Part shown: positions 11,161-20,377 of the stretch, piece after piece
Position numbering within the stretch: position 1 is the first letter of the stretch
Layout of the letters: each line of letters starts with the position of its first letter
Assembly (NCBI GenBank): GCA_019671005.1
Contig: CM033738.1
Span: 17,386,202-17,450,201, forward strand
DNA from: Hibiscus mutabilis
Taxonomy: Eukaryota > Streptophyta > Magnoliopsida > Malvales > Malvaceae
Direction: 5' to 3'
Length of the DNA stretch: 64,000 nt
The notes under the pieces: model-generated
Databases searched by the model: none
Seen by the model: only the letters and a program-made list of their open reading frames with translations
What the model was told of the DNA's origin: nothing
Made by a program: the position numbers and the translations under genes

Positions 11161-12441
11161 TACGCGGATTTAGTTAATTTCCTTGTTTGTTGTATTTTAC
11201 CTTATGGCCTTACTCACCAAGGGAAGAAGCGGTTCTGCCATGATGCTAAGCATTACTTTTGGGACGAGCCACTTTTGTTTAAACAATGTGCAGATCAGGT
11301 TATACGCCGATGTGTCCCTGAAGAAGAGTAACAGAATGTACTCCGGCAATGCCATTCTTCACCCTATGGAGGACATTTTGGAGGAATTCGTACCGCGGCC
11401 AAAGTTTTGCAATCCGGTTTGTATTGGCCAACATTGTACAAAGATGCCCAAGACTTTTACAAGCAATGTGATCGTTGCCAGAGGACGGGCAATAACTCTA
11501 GACGACATGAGATGCCGCTCCAAAACATCATCAAGGTGGAATTGTTCGATGTATGGAGGATCGATTTTATGGGACCTTTCCCATCTTCATTCGGCAATCT
11601 CTACATTTAACTTGTCGTCGACTACGTGTCTAAATGGGTTGAGGCAGCTACAGTTCCCAACAACGATTCCAAGACTGTGCAACGATTCTTACAGAAAAAC
11701 ATATTTACACGGTTTGGGATACCGAGAGCAACTATCAGTGACGAAGGTAAGCATTTTGACAACAGTCTTATTGCCAAGATGTTGCAACGCTTCGTCGTAT
11801 CACACAAGATCGCCACGGCACACCACCCACAAACCAACGGGCAAGCAGAAATTTCCAACCGGGAATTGAAGGGTATACTCGAGAAATTTGTAAATCCCTC
11901 TAGGAAGGATTGGTCATTAAGACTAGATGACGCGCTTTGGGCATATCGCACTGCATTCAAAACACCCTTAGGTATGTCCCCCTTCCGACTTGTCTATGGC
12001 AAAACATGCCATCTACCGGTGGAAATCGAACACAAGGCATACTGGGCAATCAAGACCGTGAATATGGATTGGGAAAGTGCTAGACAAAAGTGTTTGTTGG
12101 ACCTCAACGAGATAGAAGAATTTTGTGCACTCGCCTATAACAATGCATGAATCTACAAGGAGAAAACAAAGCAATGGCATGACAAGAAACTATTGCCACG
12201 ACAATTCACGCCAGGGCAACTAGTTCTCCTATTCAATTCTCGGCTAAAACTTTTCCCGGGAAAGCTGAAATCAAGATGGTCAGGACCATTCGAAGTTGTC
12301 AAACCATTCTCCCATGGTGTCGTGATAATCAAGTCCATCACTGACAAACATGAATTCAAAGTTAATGGACAAAGATTGAAACACTACAATGGCGCCCATG
12401 TGGAACGTAACAAAGAAGTGGTCACTTTAGGAGATGCATGA
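11161..12441 (+). pseudogene. pol: Athila integrase, several in-frame stops
   Basis: Would insert element cDNA into chromosomes. The zinc-binding HHCC region is visible (AKHYFWDE, CHSSPYGGHFGG, CDRCQR at about 11250-11490). The catalytic core has IDFMGPFP (first Asp), ISDEGKHF (second Asp) and HPQTNGQAEISNRE (Glu). The C-terminal part carries LWAYRTAFKTPLGMSPF, YGKTCHLPVE and SRWSGPFEV. Most of it lies in one frame continuous with the RT, with TAG at 11158, TAA near 11335, TAA at 11608 and TGA at 12148. Several of these are one transition away from the residue expected (Trp, Gln or Arg). Confidence 0.88.
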
Positions 12442-12560
12442 GCATGCTCTCCTTTTAATATTTTCTTTTTCTTTTTATTTTCATTTTCATTTTTAGGAGA
12501 TATTTTATTTTTCTTCATTATCTTTAGTTTCTAGGTTTTCTTTGTTTTCTTTTCCACAAC

Positions 12561-12977
12561 AAGACTCACAACCACTATGCTAAGGAAATTCACTACCGAC
12601 TACTTGCCACGGTAATCACAACAGAGGATGCCTCGGCAACCAACCTTGAAGATGCCACGGCAACCAAAGCTAAAGACATCCCGGCAACCACTGCAAAAGC
12701 CAAAGGTAAAGCACCTATGCCCGAATCAACTCCTACGGAATCATTTTCTAATTTTTCAGATTCGGACGAGTCCTCCATTGCACCAACAAAGACCGCATCA
12801 ATTGAATCCTCCAAGCGAAAAGTCAACGACATTGATGAAGAGGACGATGAGGACAACCCCGTACGAGGATCGATTCCACCACCGGCAACAAGAAAACAAC
12901 CATCGCGTTCAAGCAAGAGAATCAAGACACCGACCAAAAGGAAACTAATCATCCACGATGACGAACTCTCGAAGTAA
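12561..12977 (+). CDS. Small 3' ORF downstream of Athila integrase, function unknown
   Basis: An open frame runs to the TAA after DDELSK at 12977. The first in-frame ATG is at 12717, but the frame is open upstream to about 12540. The upstream part is again built from ASAT/ATAT repeat units. The downstream part is Ser/Thr-rich, then acidic (DIDEEDDEDN), then basic with two nuclear-localisation-like clusters (SSKRIKTPTKRKL). Athila elements often carry an extra ORF here, described as env-like, but no signal peptide or membrane span is visible, so I make no such claim. It could be a leftover of a longer ORF. Confidence 0.35.
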   Translation, partial: KTHNHYAKEIHYRLLATVITTEDASATNLEDATATKAKDIPATTAKAKGKAPMPESTPTESFSNFSDSDESSIAPTKTASIESSKRKVNDIDEEDDEDNPVRGSIPPPATRKQPSRSSKRIKTPTKRKLIIHDDELSK

Positions 12978-13030
12978 GTCCTCGTATGCATTTTATTTTT
13001 CGTTATTTTTATTTGCCTTTAATGCATGCA

Positions 13031-13070
13031 TTGAGGACAATGCCTCACTCGAGTTTGGGGGGGATTGTTA
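13031..13070 (+). other. Internal PPT-like duplicate in the Athila 3' region
   Basis: TTGAGGACAATGCC, then CTCGAGTTTGGGGGGG, closely resembles the true polypurine region at 13797-13831 (CTTGAGGACAAGC, then TTCGAGTTTGGGGGTG) but lies about 770 bp upstream. It could act as a second plus-strand primer site or be a relic. The 1.3 kb between integrase and the 3' LTR is otherwise AT-rich and non-coding, apart from the small ORF and a hairpin array. Confidence 0.6.
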
Positions 13071-13371
13071 TTAGTAGTTACCATGTTTAGTTACATTCAT
13101 CTTAAGTATTACATTTAGGATACATAAATTGCTTGCCATGCCTTTAATTGGAACAAGAATTGCTTAGATTTGATAAATATCCGATGATGACTTTGCCAAT
13201 GCACTTAATTGATAGAATTTTTATTTTAGGATAACCATGGAAAAACTTAGAATTTTACTATGATGCTAAATTTGATGAAACACTGTTGTGGTTTGATTGA
13301 TTTAAGGAATTCTAGTGAACTTCGGTTGATAATTAACAAATTGGGGGATTAGAATAAAAATTGGATGAATG

Positions 13372-13545
13372 CTAGAGGTGCCCGAAATTGGCTCTAGCAT
13401 GTGCTAAAAAAATTGATTGCTAGAGGTGCCCGAAACTGGCTCTAGTATGTGCTAAAAAAATTTTGATCGCTAGAGGTGCCCAAAACCGGCTCTAGTCGAA
13501 TAAAACTAAAAACAAAACACTAGAGGTGCCCAAAACTGGCTTTAG
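13372..13545 (+). repeat. Four tandem hairpins in the Athila 3' untranslated region
   Basis: Four 26 bp units at 13372-13397, 13420-13445, 13470-13495 and 13520-13545. Each starts CTAGAG and ends CTCTAG (CTTTAG in the last), around a conserved centre GTGCCCRAAAYYGG. Spacing is 48-50 bp. Such tandem repeats before the PPT are known in Athila and Tat elements. Confidence 0.85.
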
Positions 13546-13831
13546 TTAAAACAAGTTAAAAAGAACCCAATGAAGTAATTTGAAAACCTCTTGTTTGCAT
13601 AGAATCCGAAAAATCAACTTGCACACAACTTTGCACACACTCACAAGCATTATAGTTTGATTCCGAGTAACTCCTAAGTTTTCCGAAAAATAAAAAGCCA
13701 ATCATACTTTGTGCCCCAGTTCTGAGAATTGAAATCAAGTTCAAAGCTAAGTTTGTGAAAATTAACGTCTTGGCAGGTAATTATTAGTTTGCATTGCTTG
13801 AGGACAAGCAATAGTTCGAGTTTGGGGGTGT

Positions 13832-15359
13832 GATAAGTGTTCAAAAGTACTATTTTTCTTACCCTTTTTACTCATATTATTGTTAGACTTAGGCTCATAT
13901 TAGTTGCATAATTAGCCGTTCATGCATTAATCCATGTTTCCTTCCAACGTTAAACTTGATTACATAACTTGGTAGTTTTTGTGGGAAAAGATGCTGCTTT
14001 GGTGTGTTTTGTGTGTATGTGCAGGATCATTTGCCAAAGCAAGGCCAGAGCTAGTTGTCAGGGCAATGCATGAAGGAGATGTCGAGCTAGTTGCCAGGGC
14101 AATGCATGAAGGAGACGCCGAGCCAGTTGCCAGGGCAATTGTCGACAAAGAACAAGGTGATATGGTAGTCAAAATTGATGACTAGACAAGCCCAAGATGA
14201 CGTGGAGCAAAGCCAAATCCCAAAGGAATTTGATTTCCATGAAGAGATTAAAGAAGAATTAAATTCCAAGAAGATAGGAGAAGTTCTAGTAGGAATATAA
14301 TTATAATAAAGAATTATATTCTTTAAAGATAATTTAATTCCAACTTAACTTCCTTCTCAAAGAAGGACTTTGACATAGCCCTATAAATTAGAGGGGAATT
14401 TCGACAACTTGAGGGGAGAGCAAGAGGAGAGAATTTTCGACAAGCATCTAGGGCAAGGGGATTTCGACAAGCTTCAATTCTTCATCTTTTTCTTTCTTGT
14501 TCAATTAGGTTCATGATAGGGATTATTTATCTTGTGTTTCTTTGGAACCTAGCCATGAACTAAATCTATTTGGCTATGGTTATTATGTTTTGTGGTTGTG
14601 AGAAACTATTGGATTTTGTTTAGGTAATAAGAGTTTGCACTTTTCTATTCAAGGTTTATTCATTCTTGGTTCTTATTCTTGTTTGCGAGTGAATTGGGAG
14701 AGGATCTCGTAACTTCATCTATTTATCTAATATCGGGAGAGTTAGATTCAAGAAACGAATGAATATGATCTTTATTCAATCTATTGATGGTGAAGATTAA
14801 TCCGGCTTAGGAATAAGTCAAGGATTTCAACGGCTAAAAGGAGCGCAAGATTGGTTGTTGTTCACCCTTGATTCACGCAGGGATATATTATCAAGGCATG
14901 CACAAGTAGCTAGAGTTTCGACTTAGGGATAAGAAGAAACCATTGAAGAATGCTCTGCCGAACCTTGAAGATTGCTGCCCAGACGCCCAAGTAGTTGCCC
15001 AACTAGTCGCCCAGGCAACCATCGATTAGATGCCAAGGCAACCCCGTTATGCAAGTTGCCACAGAAACTGAGTTGCCCGTGCACTCTTTTACCAAGACGA
15101 TCCAATCGGCTATCACACCTCAACCCACGATAACCTGGGCTATCTCTCTCATTTGTTCTCATTTATTCTTTTACTTTATTGCCTTCTAGTTTAGTTATTA
15201 GTTAAAACTCCTATAATCCTTTATTTTTGTTTTTACTTTTTACAGTGCAACAGACTAGATTCTTGAAGTGGCACCAATCCCTGTGGAGACGATATCAATT
15301 ATACTATAACTTGCAACGTGTATACTTGCACAATTGCGTAGCACTTATTACGCGTAACA
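13832..15359 (+). repeat. Athila-like 3' LTR
   Basis: Directly follows GTTTGGGGGTG (PPT, 13797-13831), begins TGATAAGTG and ends GCGTAACA. About 36 differences from the 5' LTR were counted by eye, mostly transitions. TATA candidate CCCTATAAATTAGAGG near 14380. Confidence 0.93.
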
Positions 15360-15548
15360 TCCACTCGGCAACTCAGTCCCTTGGTGTAGGGCTACACCCA
15401 CGCGCAGCGGCGGAGTGTGACGGCGGCTCCGGCAGCTTTTGGAGACCAAATTTCACCAGTCGACTATCCTCGAACCGGTGAACTCGGTGGTGGCCTTTGT
15501 TTCTTTATTCGAGCCCTCTAACCCCCTTGAACAACACAACCCAAAATT
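15360..15548 (-). mobile_element. LTR copy A (right part) of the LARD-like element
   Basis: Continues LTR copy A after the Athila insertion and matches 22413-22597 of the intact LTR. It stops at CCCAAAATT, where the sequence jumps to an upstream point of the same LTR type (equivalent to about 21425). Confidence 0.75.
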
Positions 15549-17131
15549 ATCTCATTGATTGCAGTAATAACCACTTTATTAATCATATTCATCGATTTCC
15601 ATCTCAAACCGACCTTTAAACCAATTAGTGTTAATTACCGGTTTCATAAGCAATTTATCGAGTATTTATCGGTATTAGTCCACTGAGCTGGCAACATCAA
15701 TATTAATTACGAGGCCCTATTCTACCCTTAAAGCTTATGATAGTCATTATAGTTTGTTACTAGTACATTTAAACCATTTACTATTAATTACCGATTTTTA
15801 AGCATTTAATCGAATATTTATCAGCACTGCCCTTAACCAATATTCAATCAAACATATTAATTCATTACACTGGCACACAAGGCATCACCACATAGCAATC
15901 ATAAATCAGGTAATCATACAAATATCTAGACAATCTTATACAGTCTCTAAGGCTCCTAATAGTCTCAACATTCTCAAAAATTACCAAGCCTCGAATATCT
16001 ACATCATCACATGCTTATTACTCATCTCCTAATTTGCAAGCACTAAAATGCAAGGCAATTGCACTTATGATGCTCATGAAGCATTTCGGGGTTCGAGGTG
16101 TACTAACCTTATGTTGACATCGCTAAAATCCTCATCCTAGCTTCCTGAATATTCCACTTGATTTGATATTCGACCTGATTAATCCTCACATATCAACAAT
16201 TATGAAAACATTAAAATTCCATACATCTCATACACCAAGCGAAGGGTCAAACACGTAAAAATAGCTTACCAGGTTCGAATTTGGCAAAACAGACTATGCC
16301 ATTGGATTCGGAACGTCGAGAAACCCAAGGGTAGGGTCCCCCAGAAAAAGTCAACGTTGGCAGTCAACGATCAACGGCGGCTGACGGCGGTTAATGGTCA
16401 AAGGCGGCGGACGGTCAACGTCGAGAAACCCAAGGGTAGGGTCCCCCAGAAAAAGTCAACGTTGGTAGTCAACGGTCAGCGGCTGAGGGCGACGATGGTC
16501 GACGGCTAACGGTAGCGGCGGTCGACTCGGCTTGACTTGGCTCGGGCTGAGCCAGCTCGGCCTGACTCGGCCGAGTAAGGTCGAGTCCACTCGGTGAATC
16601 AGGCCCCTGGTGTAGGGCTACGCCCACGCGCAGAGGCGCTGCGTGGGGGCGCGTGATGGCGGCTTCGGCGGCTTCTGGCGACCAAACTTTACCAGCCGAC
16701 TATTCTCGAGCTGGTGAACTCAGTGGTGGCCTTCGCTTCTTGATTCGAGCCCTCTAACAACAACTCTGACGGCGGTGATACTGGTACCGGTACACTCGTC
16801 TCAGCGAGATAAACACAATAGAAGTGGTGGTGTCACGATCAGACGACTAGATCTCCGTAGAATAGAGTTTGAAATTCTCACCCCAAACTTTTCTCTCTTT
16901 TTTTCCCTCTCCCTCCATTCTCATCTTTTTCTCTTATCTCTCCTCCATCATCTCTTTTCTCTTTCTTTTCAACTATCAACCTTTATTTAAAATTCAAACT
17001 ATCTTTTCCGTTTTATTTTTTCCCATTTTTACCCCTAAGCCCAATTACACATTTTTAATTGGGCCCTGAACCCAAAGCCCAATACTCAGGTCCAAGACCC
17101 GATTCGCTAATCTGAAATCTAGGTCGTTACA
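15549..17131 (-). mobile_element. LTR copy B: 3' LTR of the LARD-like element, left-truncated
   Basis: Matches the intact LTR from about 21425 to its end and closes with GGTCGTTACA at 17131, next to a PPT on the minus strand. About 1,045 bp of LTR are missing on the left, where it joins LTR copy A through the shared trinucleotide ATT. A 105 bp direct tandem duplication lies at 16312-16521. The pyrimidine-rich stretch 16880-16980 also occurs in copy C and yields only chance ORFs. Confidence 0.8.
16312..16521 (+). repeat. 105 bp tandem duplication within LTR copy B
   Basis: The block starting AACGTCGAGAAACCC at 16312 recurs at 16417 with few changes in its first half. The other LTR copies have it once. 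Confidence 0.75.
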
Positions 17132-20100
17132 ATTCTCCCCTCCTTAAAAGAAATTTTGCCATCGAAATTTGCATCCATAACCGTAAAGATACCAAACCCA
17201 TCACAACTCTTCGGCATCCTTAGATCTCCTGTCGTGCCACTCTGATCTCTCACAACACTTATCAATACGACCATGCCCTCTAATGGTACAAACAAAACCT
17301 CAACTGATTTCTTTCTATGGTGGATTTCATCCTCGTTCGGTACATCACAAACGACAAGCCAAAACTTGACGGTGCCTTGACAAAACGTCACACAGATGCT
17401 TCATCAAAGAAACTTAACTTACTCTGTAAAATCCCAAAAGATTGTTGCACACAAATTCTTCTACTACAACACACGATCAAAAGGACAGAAGGTTAAACAG
17501 CCATTGCATCCAAACTAAACAACTATTCCTATGGTAACTCCCTAATGGAGAACTCTAACTCTAACGACATTCTCTTCCAAAACATCACTTGTTGGGCACT
17601 AACTTTTGAAAATAAACGACACCCAAACTCGGTTCAAGCATTCACATAAACTCAGTATGGAACCCAATCGGTAACTAACATAGCTCCCACTCACTCGATT
17701 CTCGCAAGGGTCTTACTATTTGAATCATAACGTATCTAAAGAACACATCCTCTGTAATACCACTCAAAACTATTGTCGTAATAAAGGCCCACCAAAAAAG
17801 GTTCCATCAACCTCGAATCTTGTGCTAAAAGGTGACATGAACATCTCGTTGTGCCGTACAACCCAACTAGCAAACAAACCAAGTAGACTTTCTGTGGCTT
17901 ACACCTTTGTTGAAAGCTTATCACACGGTGCATATCCAGGCACTATATCATTACTCAACGAAACTGTGCACTCACGCATCCTGTACAAAAACCTCGGCCA
18001 CCTATTAAATTTTCACCGATGAATACCAAAGCATCCCCACAATTATAAGGAACTCAATACTTATCTCTCAACTGATAGCAAGCAGCAACTTATCACTATC
18101 TCAACAGACAATTCCACACTGTTCCCTGAACACGTGACGAAGCTTAACATCAACTGCCGCTCTCAAAATTTGCCGTATACTGACCATTGTACTTTAAAGG
18201 AGAATTCTCTTACCTTGATACGTCTTTTCCAAAACACCTACCATAAGATTTCAAAGTCTATAGACAACCATCGGACGTAAACTCAATCATAACATTGTAT
18301 CATCTTAAGTAAAATCAGATGTTTCTTCTCGTGGCTCCCAAAACAAGCCAATCCTTAACTCAAAACGTGCTAACAGATACACAGGTATCAATACTGTATA
18401 GAGCAAGTATCGACCCTATCTTACCTGACCATTATCTAGGATAGCCTCATACGACAGCATGATACTCTAAATTTTATTACTCGGTACGATCCACTAATTA
18501 TTTAGCTCACTTTGCTTAGATGGTAATCAACTATACCGTCAACAGTTCTAACATACCTTATCCCATGTCATCATCGATACCGCAAATTTCCATAGAGATC
18601 AAGTACCTCAAACTTTTCACTATTGTGGAGAACACAACCTTTCTCTTCTAACAGCAAAATACAGCTCTAACGGTACAACAAAACATCTTCGAAAACCTCA
18701 AAATCTCATTCAACTCCAATCAGGTCCACCTACTGTCATAACAAAACGGCCTCACATAGCTAGATTTTCCACCAATGTCCTTCGGCACGTTCCAGATAAA
18801 GTGTGATATGATCAAAAGTATTTATGAAGTTTCGATCCTAGCTTCCTTAACTGATTGCAATGCCATTAACCTTTCCCCACATACACGGTCCTTGAGATAA
18901 TCATCTTTCAACGTTAATCTTTTCGTATTCATATACTTCCACACTTGTCATGCAAGGTATCATCTTATATTCAAGAGACAACCTTGTGGCTCTCACCTAT
19001 CTTCATTGATACACCTCGACGTCACCACAAACATTACCCGCCATTGCAACATACTTAAAGAGAAAATAATATCTTTATTCCAAAATCCATTTATCAAATT
19101 TTCTAACCTCAACACATAGCGATAAGCATCACCCTTCCAAACTAATCTAAAAAAAACACACATGCACTTCACATTCGGTTAGACAGGTTATCCACCTTTA
19201 AAAATGGGTAACGATCTTCTACGATAGCTTAACAAACTATCAACGGTTTGGGCAGCTCATTCACGAACCAACTTTTTACTAGAGAACAAGTTTGGCTCTC
19301 CCTTGAGCAAATCACTTAGACGTGAATGACCTTATTCAAGTTGTTCCTCCGAAACTAAATCTCCAACTACTCAACTGGGTCGATATCCTCTGGCAACTAC
19401 GACGACACCGGTATCTAACTCAGTCTTACCTCAATATCTACTCATGTTCCTGAAAGGGAGATAACTTATCGACTCATCCATGAAGCATAAACAAACACTC
19501 CAGTAATCTAAAAGCCCCCGAGCATCAAATTGCACACATTAACACCTATCGATTCGGTCAAACCTATCTCACAACCTCGTTGCCATCCTCGAAACTGTCA
19601 CTGCAAAGATCACAATGAAAGGGCGATAATCCAATTTTTTATTTCTAAAAGCTGGGTTCCATCGAGGTCTCGAACCCTCAAGCTTACTCTTGACATCACT
19701 GGCTAGCTCTACACTTGATTAAACGGAACAATTCCTACGGTGCAACAACTCTTAAGAAGGTAGCTTTTCTTTAAACCGGTAGAACGTCTAACTTCGGCCA
19801 TACCCAGACGAACTAATGGATACTGATTCCACTATCTTCGAGGAATGCCCTTAAGATTGACAATGATACTCTCATAGTATGAACAAAGACTCATTTTTAA
19901 ACAGATAAAAGGGTCATCCAACCAACGTGCACTCACCGATCCATTTCGGGAGCAGATTATCCATTCCCGCAACAAAACCTTTATCCACACAAAATGATGA
20001 AGATTCCTCGCTGCAAACTCTTACAACGAATCTGAAGACTTTAGGGTGACTACAACGCACAATGAAGACGCCACTCATACAACATGAAAGGAACATATTC

Positions 20101-20377
20101 TCGACTCGGGTGTCATTTGACTAACTTGCATCTCGACAATTTAAGGTGACCCCACTCCCGGGATCACTACCACTAATTATCCCGCACTTAACTCGGTCCT
20201 CACAGCCACGATCATAACTATCTCGACGTCGCAACATTAGGTGCACTATTAGAATTCCAGCCTTAAGGAGTACGGATTTAGTTTAAGGGCTTGTATTCAC
20301 TAGACACCTTACTAAAATACCAATACTACCCAGGGGTTTCCTAGAATCGGCTAAACCTAAGCTCTGATACCACTAAA
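17132..20377 (-). mobile_element. Internal region of a non-autonomous (LARD-like) gypsy element, no protein recognised
   Basis: On the minus strand it begins, five bases after the LTR, with the initiator-Met PBS TGGTATCAGAGC (20361-20372). It ends with a purine-rich tract (CTTTTAAGGAGGGGAGAAT, 17132-17150) before LTR copy B. Both are features of Tekay/Del-type elements. Across 3.2 kb I find no gag, protease, RT or integrase motif in any frame; the longest ORF is about 100 codons (17720-18022, plus strand) and unrecognised. Long LTRs, PBS, PPT and a non-coding core fit the LARD class. A tRNA-like A-box/B-box pair is seen on the minus strand at 19666-19705. Very heavy decay of a coding element is the alternative. 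Confidence 0.7.
20361..20372 (-). other. Primer-binding site (tRNA-iMet type) of the LARD-like element
   Basis: Reverse complement reads TGGTATCAGAGC, the standard initiator-tRNA-Met PBS, five bases inside the 5' LTR. It fixes the element's orientation as minus. Confidence 0.9.

Larger units (their letters stand above)
5194..15359 (+). mobile_element. Complete Athila-like Ty3/gypsy LTR retrotransposon (decayed coding region)
   Basis: This 10,166 bp element has two LTRs of 1,529 and 1,528 bp (5194-6722, 13832-15359) that begin TGATAAGTG and end AACA. The flanks TCCAT (5189-5193) and TCCAC (15360-15364) form a five-base target duplication with one mismatch. The intact LTR at 22.4 kb reads TCCAC at the same point, so the left copy mutated. 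Order: LTR, tRNA-Asp-type PBS, gag, protease, reverse transcriptase, RNase H, integrase, 3' ORF, PPT, LTR. Aligning the LTRs by eye gives about 36 mismatches (about 2.4%), so insertion was fairly recent. The coding region has several stops and frame changes, so the copy should not be autonomous. It lies inside LTR copy A of the LARD-like element. Confidence 0.93.

Noticed and set aside
11183..11869. 228-codon ORF
   Set aside because: Out-of-frame shadow of the Athila integrase; the zinc-binding and DDE motifs are in the other frame.
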